Shown: positions 38,434 to 47,602 of the stretch, one piece after another | Numbering within the stretch: the first letter of the stretch is position 1 | How the letters are laid out: the number at the start of each line of letters is the position of its first letter | NCBI RefSeq assembly: GCF_019090095.1 | Contig: NZ_JAGQFP010000001.1 | Location: 930,001 to 994,000, forward strand | Direction of reading: 5' to 3' | DNA: 64,000 nt | DNA from: Stutzerimonas stutzeri | GTDB lineage: Bacteria > Pseudomonadota > Gammaproteobacteria > Pseudomonadales > Pseudomonadaceae | Translations under genes and position numbers: made by a program | Notes under the pieces: generated by a model | What the model saw: only the letters and a program-made list of their open reading frames with translations | What the model was told of the DNA's origin: nothing | Database searches by the model: none

Positions 38434-40071
38434 TCAGGCGCTTGCGCGGTCGGCGCTGGGCCAGCGGTACTCGCGCAGTTGCTCACGCAACTGCAGCTTG
38501 CTGATCTTGCCGGTAGCGGTATGGGGAATTTCCTCGACGAACACCACGTCATCAGGAATGCAGAACTTGGCGACCTTGCCCTGATACTGGGCCAGGATCT
38601 CTTCGCGGCTCACGCCCTGCCCCGCCTTTCTCACAACCACCAGCAAAGGCCGCTCATCCCATTTCGGATGGGCGATGCCCACAGCCGCAGCCTCGGAGAC
38701 AGCCGGATGGCCCATGGCGATGTTTTCCAACTCGATGGAGCTGATCCACTCGCCACCGGACTTGATTACGTCCTTGGCACGGTCGGTGATCTGCATGAAG
38801 CCGTCGCGGTCCAGGGTGGCCACGTCGCCTGTCGGGAACCAACCGTCCAACAGCGGGCTGTCGCTGTTGCGGAAGTACTGGTCAAGAACCCAATGGCCAC
38901 GCACCATCAGCGCACCCGAGGTCTTGCCGTCGCGCGGCAAGGCATTGCCCTCCTCGTCGACTATCTTCAGGTCAATGCCGAAGGGAGGCCGGCCCTGCTT
39001 GACCTCGATGGCAAAGCGCTGCTGCTCGTCCAGCTTGAGCTGCGAGGCCTTGGGGGCATTGATCGTGCCGATCGGCGACATTTCCGTCATGCCCCAGGCG
39101 TGCTGAATCTTGATGCCGAACTCGTTCTCGAAGCTCTTCATCAGGGCCGGCGGGCAAGCCGCGCCACCGACGACCATGCGCTTGACACTCGACAGTGCCC
39201 TGCCCTTTTGCTGCATGTGCTGCAGCAGGCTGAGCCACACGGTGGGAACGCCGGCGGAGCAGGTGACGCCCTCGCTCTCGAACAGTTCGAAGACGCTCTC
39301 GCCGTCCAGGGCGGCCCCGGGAAACACCAGTTTGGCGCCGGCCAGGGGCGCCGAGTATGGAAGGCCCCAGGCGTTGACGTGAAACATGGGTACCACGGGG
39401 GCGATCACGTCGCGGCTGGAGAGAGCCAGTGCGTCCGGCAGCGCACTGGAGATGGCGTGCAACAGGGTCGAACGGTGCGAGTAGAGCACACCCTTGGGGT
39501 TGCCCGTGGTTCCCGAGGTGTAGCACAGGGCTGCCGCCGAGCGCTCATCGAGCTGTGGCCAGGCGAAATCCGCGCACTCTTCGGCCAGCAACTCCTCGTA
39601 GCACAGCAAGTTGGGGATATTCAGGGTCGGCATCAGCGCCCGCTCGCTAAGGGCGACCCAGTGCTTGACGTTCGGGCAGTGCGCCGCGATGGACTCGACC
39701 AGCGCGGCGAAACTCAGGTCGAAGCAGACGATGCAGTCCTCGGCGTCGTTCACTATCCAGCCGATCTGCTCAGGAAAAAGACGGGGATTGATGGTATGGG
39801 TAATGGCCCCCATACCGGAGATCGCGTAGTACAGCTCGAAATGGCGATAACCATTCCACGCCAAGGTGCCGATTCGATCACCGGGTTGAATACCGAGCTT
39901 GGTCAGGGCATTCGCGGCTTTCTTCGCACGCAGGTGCGCGTCGGCATAGGTGTAGCGGTGCAGGGTACCTTCGTCCGTGCGGGAAACGATCTCGGTATCG
40001 CCATGATAGCGCTCGGCATGTTCCAGCAAGGAAGAGACGATCAGCGGCAGCGTCATCATTTGACCGTGCAT
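38434..40071 (-). CDS. Fatty acyl-CoA synthetase (AMP-forming)
   Basis: 545 aa. The P-loop-like motif [18 protein letters not shown] and the hinge region [35 protein letters not shown] are typical of long- and medium-chain acyl-CoA ligases. The catalytic Lys is in [10 protein letters not shown] near the C-terminus. It activates a carboxylic acid with ATP and CoA, supplying the beta-oxidation genes encoded on the opposite strand. It lies between the BVMO and esterase genes in one leftward operon. Chain length cannot be told. Confidence 0.9.
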   Translation of the reverse strand: MHGQMMTLPLIVSSLLEHAERYHGDTEIVSRTDEGTLHRYTYADAHLRAKKAANALTKLGIQPGDRIGTLAWNGYRHFELYYAISGMGAITHTINPRLFPEQIGWIVNDAEDCIVCFDLSFAALVESIAAHCPNVKHWVALSERALMPTLNIPNLLCYEELLAEECADFAWPQLDERSAAALCYTSGTTGNPKGVLYSHRSTLLHAISSALPDALALSSRDVIAPVVPMFHVNAWGLPYSAPLAGAKLVFPGAALDGESVFELFESEGVTCSAGVPTVWLSLLQHMQQKGRALSSVKRMVVGGAACPPALMKSFENEFGIKIQHAWGMTEMSPIGTINAPKASQLKLDEQQRFAIEVKQGRPPFGIDLKIVDEEGNALPRDGKTSGALMVRGHWVLDQYFRNSDSPLLDGWFPTGDVATLDRDGFMQITDRAKDVIKSGGEWISSIELENIAMGHPAVSEAAAVGIAHPKWDERPLLVVVRKAGQGVSREEILAQYQGKVAKFCIPDDVVFVEEIPHTATGKISKLQLREQLREYRWPSADRASA

Positions 40072-40166
40072 AGTGTTCTCGCTTTTTTATTTTCTTGGGT
40101 ACTGATTGACCAGGCGTGCCCCGTTTCGGGCTGGCAGTTAATGGCCTGGCGGCAATCGCCGGTTTT

Positions 40167-41663
40167 CTAACCGGCGACTCGCGAAACTTGCGCGTTGTAT
40201 GCGTCTCGCCTGGTGGAAAGAAACTCCAGACGGCTGTCTTCGACGGGGTGGCGCAGGAGTATCTTCTTGTCGCGCCCGTAATGGTGAAGCACTTTCCAGG
40301 GGTAGGCCTTGCCCTGGCGCGGCAGCAAGTGCTGGTCACGTTGGATATATCCGGAGCTCAAGCCCAGGATGCCTTGATTGGTGGCGTTATCTTCATTGTC
40401 GAATGGCGTCACGACTTCAAGGTTGTACGTCTCCATATGTTTGAGCAGGCGGCACAGATACTCGGCAGCAATGGTGGACTTCAGCGTCCAGGAGATATTG
40501 GTGTAACCGATGATCCAGGCGAAGTTGGGCACGTTCTCTAGCAGCACGCCTTTGTAGGTCATCCGTTCGCCGACCGGACAGGCCTTGCCATCGATGGACA
40601 TGGACATGCCGCCCAGCATCTGCAGCTTGAGGCCGGTCGCCGCAATGATGATGTCGGCCTGCAGTTCCTTGCCAGACTTCAGCAGAATGCCGTTCTCGGT
40701 AAAGCGCTCGATGTGGTCGGTTTCAACCGAAGCCTTGCCACTGCGCACCGTCTTGAACAGATCGCCATTGGGTACGGCGCAGAGTCGCTCGTCCCAAGGC
40801 ATGTACTTGGGAGTGAAATGGCGCATGTCGACATCCGGGCCGACATTCTTGCGGACATGGGAGAGCAAAAACGCGCGCATCAGCTTCGGCCAGCGTCGGC
40901 ACGCCAGATAGACGCCCCGGTAAAGCAAGATATTGCGCGTACGACCGAGACGCCTCGCCCAGCTTGCCGGCATGATGCATGACAATGCGGCAGTCAGCTT
41001 GTCGTCCGATGGCAGTGAATAGATATACGATGGAGAACGCTGCAGCATGGTGATATGTCCAGCCCGGCCAGCCATGGCCGGGATCAGGGTGGCCGCCGTT
41101 GCACCACTGCCGATCACCACCACGTGCTTGCCCCGGTAGTCCAGGTCGTCAGGCCAGTGCTGCGGATGCACCCGAGTACCTTTGAAGTTCTCTTCACCGG
41201 GGAACTTGGGAAGGAAGCCATCGTCGTGATCGTAGTAACCGGTACAGCACACGAGGAACTTGCAGCTGTAGTGCCGGATTTCACCGCTCGACTCGTGCAG
41301 GGCTGTCAGGTTCCACAGCCGCTGCTGGCTGGACCAGTCTGCACTGATGATTTTGATCCCATACTGGATCTTTTTGGTAATGCCATATTCCGTCGCGGTG
41401 TCTTCGATGTATTGACGGATTTCAGGACCATCGGCCAATACCTTGCGCTTGCTCCACGGTCGAAACTTGTAGCTAAAGCTGAGCATGTCCGAATCCGAGC
41501 GAATACCCGGATAGCGGAAGAGATCCCATGTGCCACCAATGCGCTCACGGCGCTCCAAGATTGCCAGGGATTTCCCCGGAAACTCCTTGGTGAAATGGCA
41601 CGCCGTACCTATGCCCGACAGGCCCGCACCGATGATCAATATATCGTGATGTTGGTTGCTCAT
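40167..41663 (-). CDS. Baeyer-Villiger flavin monooxygenase
   Basis: 498 aa with GGAG nine bases before the ATG. The FAD motif GAGLSGIGTACHF is at about 12-24, and the type I BVMO fingerprint FKGTRVHPQHWP is at about 160-171. A second Rossmann motif, GSGATAATLIPA, binds NADPH (about 185-196). It would insert oxygen next to a carbonyl, making an ester or lactone. The operon continues with acyl-CoA synthetase, esterase and GMC oxidoreductase, a coherent ketone-degradation set. The family also includes EtaA-type monooxygenases. The start lies before a 668-base regulatory gap. Confidence 0.9.
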   Translation of the reverse strand: MSNQHHDILIIGAGLSGIGTACHFTKEFPGKSLAILERRERIGGTWDLFRYPGIRSDSDMLSFSYKFRPWSKRKVLADGPEIRQYIEDTATEYGITKKIQYGIKIISADWSSQQRLWNLTALHESSGEIRHYSCKFLVCCTGYYDHDDGFLPKFPGEENFKGTRVHPQHWPDDLDYRGKHVVVIGSGATAATLIPAMAGRAGHITMLQRSPSYIYSLPSDDKLTAALSCIMPASWARRLGRTRNILLYRGVYLACRRWPKLMRAFLLSHVRKNVGPDVDMRHFTPKYMPWDERLCAVPNGDLFKTVRSGKASVETDHIERFTENGILLKSGKELQADIIIAATGLKLQMLGGMSMSIDGKACPVGERMTYKGVLLENVPNFAWIIGYTNISWTLKSTIAAEYLCRLLKHMETYNLEVVTPFDNEDNATNQGILGLSSGYIQRDQHLLPRQGKAYPWKVLHHYGRDKKILLRHPVEDSRLEFLSTRRDAYNAQVSRVAG

Positions 41664-42331
41664 GGGGTCTCCACGCTTACGAAGTAACTAGGGCAATCGA
41701 TTATTGGAGTAACTGGGTGAGCGACAGGTCCGCTTTTACACGCCTCCGACAAGCCAGGCCGGTAATAACTTCAGGGCAAGCTACGGCGGAGTTCTTCACC
41801 GAATATATTTCGTTTTCCCCCGATAGTCTTGTCGCGCTTGCCTGTCAGCATTTACGCAAGCCTCGAAATAAACAACAGGCCGTACACAGTAAATGCCACC
41901 TGCTTATTACAGATTGACCACAACCCATAAGGGTGAAAACAAGGCCACCATCAAGCAAGCAACCCAACCACGCCGAAGGCAGCTAAGGACAGGCTAAGAG
42001 ATCAATCAGGCAACCCACTGACAACAACAATATAAAGAAATAAAGACCAGCGCTTGCCTGCTCGTGACACATCCTTGACAACTGACGCCAACTGACACAA
42101 CCCAAACCAGGATCAATAGTCCTGTGCTGACGATTTAAAAGAGTCGCAGGTAAGAACTCGATCAATAAGCCAATAAGGGAATTCAACGCCTAGGCACGAA
42201 ACATCAGGCCAAGGAAGCAGGTTATTTTTAAACCCGCCCCTAGGAGGATTTTAGAAAATTAAATCATCAATGATTGAGCAAATGCACTTGCCGCATCATG
42301 CCCCACTAATAATGGTGGCCACGACAGGCAA
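41664..42331. other. Intergenic region upstream of BVMO operon
   Basis: 668 bases between the BVMO start and the end of the AraC gene. It is visibly more AT-rich than the genes, especially at 41985-42300. It probably contains the BVMO promoter and AraC-type binding sites. I see no convincing gene; the short frames here lack ribosome sites. No sigma-54 type promoter was found on reading. Confidence 0.5.
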
Positions 42332-43336
42332 TCAAGAGCGGGCACGACGGCGATACTCCAGAGGAGTGAGCTGAGTCCACCGGCGAAAAGCACGACTAAA
42401 AGAACTGGCCTCTGAATACCCGAGCAACAAGGCAATATTAGTGAAACTGTAATCAGATCTCGCTATGTACTCTTCGGCCAAAGAGCGACGCACATCTTCA
42501 ACGACTTGGGTAAAGTCCAGTCCCTGCTCGGAGAGTCGGCGCTGCAAGGTACGTACCCCCATATTCATGCCACTGGCAACGAGCTCAATGCTTACCCCGC
42601 CACTGCCCAGGCCGCTGGCAATATGTGCCCCCATTCGGCTAAGAAGCTCTGACTCAGAACGAGCAGAATGCTGTCGCTGTAAGAATGGCTCAAGCGCCTG
42701 ATATAACCGAGTATCAGCGGTTAGGATCGGCATCTCCAGCAGGCCAAGAGCAAACTCTATTCGATTATCGGGCCTATTGAAAAACAGCGGACAGCCAAAC
42801 ACCCCCTGGTAGACCGAATCATCGCTCAGCTTATTGTGCTCAAACTCCACCCGAAGGGGCTTAAGCGAGGAACACTTAGTTAGCTCACGCAGAATAGTGA
42901 GCGTAGCACTTATTGCATACTCGGCATCTTGACGCCGCTCAGTTACAAGTGGATCCACAACTTGGTAAATCAGCGTAACGGATTTTTCATCCACGCCAAC
43001 TTCGATTCGCATACCTTGCGCGATCACCGCATAAAAATGACTGACGCATCGAAGCGCCAGTTGCATTGATGGCGCGCTACGTACCGCGTGGCCATAGGCA
43101 CCCCAGTCGCTGCTTTGAGCTCGGGAGCCAATTTGCATGCCAATGCAGGGCGAAACCTCACGCCCTACTAACTCCCACAAGGCCATGTACTGCGACAATG
43201 GAATTTCTGCATCAGGAGACTTCAGAAACTCTTCATCAAGCCCGACAGCCGCCAAATATGGTGCGAAGAGCTCAGCGTTCCGCACAAATAAACTTTCACA
43301 AAAAACCGTGTAACAACGATCAGTCATAGTCAACAT
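42332..43336 (-). CDS. AraC-family regulator (OruR/ArgR-like)
   Basis: 334 aa. The N-terminal about 200 residues are an AraC-binding-like domain of the arabinose-independent type (DUF4880-free, OruR-like pattern LGLLEMPILTADTRLYQ). The C-terminal HTH_18 domain contains VSIELVASGMNMGVRTLQRRLSEQG and FTNIALLLGYSEASSFSRAFRRWTQLTPLEYRR. It is on the same strand as the BVMO operon and transcribed towards it; it is the obvious activator candidate. Alternative starts exist at 43336 and 43327; neither has a strong ribosome site. Confidence 0.85.
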   Translation of the reverse strand: MLTMTDRCYTVFCESLFVRNAELFAPYLAAVGLDEEFLKSPDAEIPLSQYMALWELVGREVSPCIGMQIGSRAQSSDWGAYGHAVRSAPSMQLALRCVSHFYAVIAQGMRIEVGVDEKSVTLIYQVVDPLVTERRQDAEYAISATLTILRELTKCSSLKPLRVEFEHNKLSDDSVYQGVFGCPLFFNRPDNRIEFALGLLEMPILTADTRLYQALEPFLQRQHSARSESELLSRMGAHIASGLGSGGVSIELVASGMNMGVRTLQRRLSEQGLDFTQVVEDVRRSLAEEYIARSDYSFTNIALLLGYSEASSFSRAFRRWTQLTPLEYRRRARS

Positions 43337-43474
43337 TCACCAAAGACACGGCAAGAACAAATATTCCGGCACGTCCACACCAGATATTACTCCATATACA
43401 GAATCCCTAGAGTCATTAAGCATATTCAGCTCCTGATAGCTGCAGCAAGTGAACAACACCAAGATTACTCTGCC

Positions 43475-43894
43475 TTATCGTGCGAGTTCTGACACACGAA
43501 TGGCCTCATCACAGGCTGAGGAGTCTTCTGCCCATCGACGCTGCATGTATTTCATTGCCCTATCGTTGCCCCCACCCTGTGCACAGGCGTACGCATAGCT
43601 CTTGACGTTTACCAGAGACTGACGGCAGGCATGGTATGAAGTAAGAGCCTGCTTCTTCTGATAATGGTCTGGCCAACCGTCAAGCTTTCTCACGACGTCC
43701 TCTGCGACTTCATAGAGAAGGCCAGTGGCAGAGGGATTACGACAGGCCTCGTCCACCTTGATATACAAGGCCCGGGCTTCCCCGACCAGCACCTTGGCCT
43801 TACTCGCCGCTTCTGCATCAACATATCGGTCTTCAGCTTGTGCCCACGCACAAGCTGGCCATGCCATAGCCAGGATTAAGTGAAAAGTTTTCAT
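43475..43894 (-). CDS. Secreted hypothetical protein, 139 aa
   Basis: From ATG 43894, chosen because the first 19 residues form a signal peptide (MKTFHLILAMAWPACAWAQ). An earlier in-frame start would extend into a noncoding stretch. The mature part has four Cys and a helical, Lys/Ala-rich composition (ALYIKVDEACR, ACRQSLVNVKSYAYACAQ). I do not recognise a family; it may be a small periplasmic protein. It stands alone on the minus strand, between the AraC gene and the RND module, with a 310-base gap to the latter. Confidence 0.6.
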   Translation of the reverse strand: MKTFHLILAMAWPACAWAQAEDRYVDAEAASKAKVLVGEARALYIKVDEACRNPSATGLLYEVAEDVVRKLDGWPDHYQKKQALTSYHACRQSLVNVKSYAYACAQGGGNDRAMKYMQRRWAEDSSACDEAIRVSELAR

Positions 43895-44204
43895 CTCTTG
43901 GCATCCTCTTGCGTAGCCCCAATCCCTGCGCCGGGCAGAGCGTGGATATCGTTTGCGCTGGACGTTTCCCGCTGAGAGCCGCGACATAAAATGACCGGAA
44001 CAGTCCGATGTCGTTGCGAGAGGAATCGAGACATCCACATCCCTTCGCATACCCTCAATAGTCATCCAGCGCCTCTTCACCGTCGCCGCGCCGCCGAGAT
44101 CAACGACGAAGGGGCTCTGACCCGCGGCGCCCTCTTCGACGGATGGAGGCCACAATCTGCCGGCAACGACTCGCGGTTTCAGCGCGAGTCGAACTGGACT
44201 GTCC
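43895..44204. other. Intergenic region, no gene seen
   Basis: About 310 bases downstream of the YCF48-like gene and upstream of the secreted protein gene. No terminator hairpin with a T-tract and no ribosome-site-supported ORF were seen. A short frame on both strands has no protein-like features. Confidence 0.4.
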
Positions 44205-45164
44205 TCAATCTTTTAATGGGACTACACCGCGACGTGAAAACAGCACAGGACGATCACCGTCGGCGAGTAACACTGCAGTCAGCGAGGCGCCCTCCGCGTC
44301 CTGCTGCTGAAACGAATGCCCTCCGTTGCGGCTACGCACAAGCAAGCCGTCAAGACCGGCGACCAGCACCTGGCGCCCCCCGGCGACTATCGCGGTGACC
44401 GAACTCTTGCTCTGCAGCGGCACCCTCCGCCAGTCGCTCCCATCTGCCGGGCCGTGCAATAAGGTGCCGCGCTGGCCACCAACCAGCAGCGAGCCATCGG
44501 CCAGCACAGCGCCCGCCCAAAGGGTGCCCTCGTAGCCGGTGTCCAGGTAGCGCCAGCTCTTGCCGAAATCAACGGAGTGCAGTAGTTGGCCACGCTCGGC
44601 GGTGGCGTACAGGCCGCCTTTGGCGTCGGCGAACAACCCCATCAGGTTGAGGTCGGCCCGCCCATAGCCCGGCGGCGCGTCCAGGGTCTGTTCGCGCCAG
44701 GTCTGGCCGCCATCGTCGGTGGTCAGCACCAGCGACCAAAGGCCGACTGCCACGCCCTGCCGGGCGTTGAAGAAATGCACGGCGAATAGCGGACGGTCCT
44801 CTTTGGTCGACAAGCGCTGGATCTGCCAGGAATCACCGCTGTCGGTGCTGGCCAGGATCGCCCCCCAGTGACCAACCGCCCAGCCATGCTGCGCGTCGGC
44901 GAAGCTGACTCCGGTCAGCGGTGTGGATACTGGCACCGCGCGGGCCTGGCGAAAGCTCTGGCCCAGGTCATCGGACAGCAGCACCACGCCATGGTCGCCC
45001 ACGGCCACCATGCGCTCGCCCGCCCACTCGGCATCGAGCATGGTCGCCGCACTGGCATGGCTCACCGGCAGGGCTCGCTCGGCGCGCAGCGGCTGCGCCT
45101 GCAGGATGGTGATAGGCAGCGCTGCGGCGAGCAGCGCGCTCAGTATGAAAAACGCGTATCGCAT
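44205..45164 (-). CDS. YCF48/BNR-repeat beta-propeller protein
   Basis: 319 aa from ATG 45164 with GAGGAGAG upstream; the longer frame is a shadow of the RND gene. It has an N-terminal signal peptide (RYAFFILSALLAAALPITILQAQ). About seven BNR-type repeats carry DSGDSWQ, DGGQTW and DFGKSW motifs. It resembles the photosystem II assembly factor YCF48 family, which in bacteria often accompanies DUF1302/DUF1329 and RND transporters. It is periplasmic, possibly a cofactor or assembly protein of the transporter. It lies 11 bases after the RND stop. Confidence 0.8.
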   Translation of the reverse strand: MRYAFFILSALLAAALPITILQAQPLRAERALPVSHASAATMLDAEWAGERMVAVGDHGVVLLSDDLGQSFRQARAVPVSTPLTGVSFADAQHGWAVGHWGAILASTDSGDSWQIQRLSTKEDRPLFAVHFFNARQGVAVGLWSLVLTTDDGGQTWREQTLDAPPGYGRADLNLMGLFADAKGGLYATAERGQLLHSVDFGKSWRYLDTGYEGTLWAGAVLADGSLLVGGQRGTLLHGPADGSDWRRVPLQSKSSVTAIVAGGRQVLVAGLDGLLVRSRNGGHSFQQQDAEGASLTAVLLADGDRPVLFSRRGVVPLKD

Positions 45165-45175
45165 CTGCTCTCTCC

Positions 45176-47602
45176 TCAATGCGCCAGGGCGCCGATCATG
45201 CGCACCGGGCGCTTGCGCGGGAACACCCGCTCCAGCCAGACGGCAAAGGCCGGCAGCACGGTCATGGCCATGACCATGTTGACCATGAACATGAAGGCCA
45301 GCAGCTTGCCCATGTCGGCCTGGAACTTGAGCTCGGAAAACGCCCAGGTGGCCACACCGATGGCCAGGGTGATGGCAGTGAAAATGGTCGCCACGCCGAC
45401 CTCGAGCAGCGCGTGCTCGACGGCCTTGACGATCGGCTGGCCATTGGCTTGGTGCAGTTGCAGGCGGTTGTAGATGTAGAAGGCGTAATCCACACCGATG
45501 CCCACCGCCAGCACCATCACCGGCAGGGTGGCGATGGTCAGGCCGATCTGCAGCTCCTTCATGAACCAGTAGCCGATGAAGGTGCCGATGGTCAGCGGCA
45601 GACAGCACACCAGCACGGCGCGCAGGTCGCGGTAGACGGCGAACACCAGCAAGGCGATAGCGGCGTAGACGTACAGCAGCATCGGCGTCTCACTCTTCTC
45701 CACCTCCTCGTTGATGGCTGCCAGCACCCCGGCATTGCCCGAGGCCAGGCGAATCGATACACCCTCCATCGGGAACTCGCTACGAAACGCCTTGGCCGCA
45801 TCGAGCACCCGGTTGATGGTGGTCGCCTTATGGTCGGCCAGGTACAGGTGTACAGCGGTCATGCTGCAGTCGCCGCGCATGATCCCCGAGAGGCGCGCCA
45901 CCTCGGTGACAAGCGAGGAGTAGTTCATAGCGTCTATCGGCACCGCGTTCATCTTCGGGTTGCCCTCGTTGTAGCCCTCGTTGAACTGGCGCATCGCACT
46001 GGAGAACGAGGCCACCGAGAGCACGCCGGGAACACCCTGCATGGCCCAGACGAAACGATCCTGGTACTGCCCCAGGGCCACGTTCTCGCAGGCGCCATTG
46101 ACCTCGCCGGATTCGTCCGACTGGACCTCGAAGACCACGCTGAGCCAGTCCAGGCCGATGTCGTAGCTGCCGGCGATGGACACTGCGTCGCGATTGAAAC
46201 GGGCGTCCTCACGCAGCTCCGGCGCACCGGCCTGCAGCGTACCGACGACCCGGTCGTGGCTCTGCCAGACAGCCACAACGAACACCAGCAGAGCGACACC
46301 GAGCACCAGCTGGGCGTTGCGCCATTCGGCCAGGCGCGCCAGGCCGTGCAGCCAACGCGCACGGCGCTCGCGGGAGACTTCCTCGGCAGCAGCGTAGCTG
46401 CCGTCGACCTTGAGCATCGAGGCCACCAGTGGCAGCATCACCAGGTTGGTGATGATCTTGAAGGCCACGCCAAGCGAGGCAGTGATGGCCAGCTCGCGCA
46501 CCATCGGAATCGGGATCAGCAGCAGCGTGACGAAGGACACCAAGGCCGTCACCAGCGCCAGGGTGCCCGGAATCAGCAGGCCGCTGAAGCTGGAACGAGC
46601 CGCCTGCTCGGCGCTCTTACCACAGGCGATCTCCCGCACGATGTAGTTGATCTGCTGCACGCCGTGGGACACGCCAATGGCGAACACCAAAAAGGGCACC
46701 AGCACAGCCAGCGGATCGAGGCCGTAGCCGAGCAGGCGCAGGCTGCCGAACTGCCAGACCAGCGAGGTCAGCGAGCAGCCCAGCGCCAGCAGGGTGAAGC
46801 GCACGGAATGGCAGTACCAGTAGACCGCCGCAGCGGTCAGCAGTAGCGCCAGCAGGCAGAACTCCAGAACCGCGGAGGCGCCGTCGGCAATATCGCCGAT
46901 CTGCTTGGCGAAGCCGATGATCTGGATCTCGAACGCCTCGTCCTCGAACTGGGCGCGGATCTGCTGCTCTAGCACTTGGTTGTAGGCCACATAGTCCAGC
47001 TGCTGGCCGTTCTCGTCGAGTTCGTTGAGTTCGGCGGTGATCATCGCGCTGCTCTGATCACGCGCCACCAGCGTGCCGGTAAAGCCGCCCTGGGCGGTGG
47101 AGCTGGCGATTCTGTCGACTATCCCCTGGTCGAGACGCTCGGGCGTCACAGTGCCGGGGATCAAGGGGTCTGCACGAAAGCCTTCCTCGGTAATCTCGTT
47201 GACGAAGGAGTTGGGCGTCCACAGTGACTGCACGCTGCTGCGCGATATCCCGGGCAGGAAAGTCACAGCCTGGGTCACCTCGTACAGCCGCTTGAGCCCG
47301 GCTACATTCCAGATTGAGCCATCGCGGGCCTTGACCACGATGGTCAGGCGGTTCGCCCCGATAAGGTCGCTGCGGTAGGCCTGGAAGGTCTCGACGTACT
47401 CGTGGCCAAGGGGCAGCTGCTTCTCGAAGCCGGCATCCATGCGCAGCTGTACGGCGAACCAGGACATACCCAGGGTGAACAGGGCAAGCATCGCCAGCAC
47501 CAGGCGGCGCCGACGGAACAGCCAGTCCTCCAGGCGTGGCAGCACGCCACGCCCCCTTTCGTCGGACTTATCTACAACAGGAGTATTCACAGCGTGCCTC
47601 AC
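45176..47602 (-). CDS. MMPL/RND-family transporter
   Basis: 808 aa from a GTG that overlaps the stop of the DUF1302 gene (GTGA, 47599-47602). A first membrane span (about 25-45) is followed by a large periplasmic loop, then five to six spans, a second loop and another set of spans: the classical two-repeat MMPL/SSD plan without the drug-efflux length (about 1030). GVDYAFYIYNRL marks the second repeat. MMPL proteins move lipids, hopanoids or sterols. With DUF1302 and DUF1329 it forms a recurring Pseudomonas module next to lipid or sterol catabolism. Direction of transport is uncertain. Confidence 0.85.
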   Translation of the reverse strand: MRHAVNTPVVDKSDERGRGVLPRLEDWLFRRRRLVLAMLALFTLGMSWFAVQLRMDAGFEKQLPLGHEYVETFQAYRSDLIGANRLTIVVKARDGSIWNVAGLKRLYEVTQAVTFLPGISRSSVQSLWTPNSFVNEITEEGFRADPLIPGTVTPERLDQGIVDRIASSTAQGGFTGTLVARDQSSAMITAELNELDENGQQLDYVAYNQVLEQQIRAQFEDEAFEIQIIGFAKQIGDIADGASAVLEFCLLALLLTAAAVYWYCHSVRFTLLALGCSLTSLVWQFGSLRLLGYGLDPLAVLVPFLVFAIGVSHGVQQINYIVREIACGKSAEQAARSSFSGLLIPGTLALVTALVSFVTLLLIPIPMVRELAITASLGVAFKIITNLVMLPLVASMLKVDGSYAAAEEVSRERRARWLHGLARLAEWRNAQLVLGVALLVFVVAVWQSHDRVVGTLQAGAPELREDARFNRDAVSIAGSYDIGLDWLSVVFEVQSDESGEVNGACENVALGQYQDRFVWAMQGVPGVLSVASFSSAMRQFNEGYNEGNPKMNAVPIDAMNYSSLVTEVARLSGIMRGDCSMTAVHLYLADHKATTINRVLDAAKAFRSEFPMEGVSIRLASGNAGVLAAINEEVEKSETPMLLYVYAAIALLVFAVYRDLRAVLVCCLPLTIGTFIGYWFMKELQIGLTIATLPVMVLAVGIGVDYAFYIYNRLQLHQANGQPIVKAVEHALLEVGVATIFTAITLAIGVATWAFSELKFQADMGKLLAFMFMVNMVMAMTVLPAFAVWLERVFPRKRPVRMIGALAH

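Noticed and set aside
38479..40170. A 563-codon plus-strand frame over the acyl-CoA synthetase gene
   Set aside because: The minus-strand gene has all AMP-binding motifs; the plus-strand frame has none and begins without a ribosome site.
41664..42331. A sigma-54 promoter before the BVMO operon
   Set aside because: I looked for the GG-N10-GC pattern with correct flanks and did not find a convincing match.
45179..46846. A 555-codon plus-strand frame over the MMPL transporter
   Set aside because: Composition is Gln/His/Arg/Asp-rich and lacks any domain; the minus-strand membrane protein is complete.
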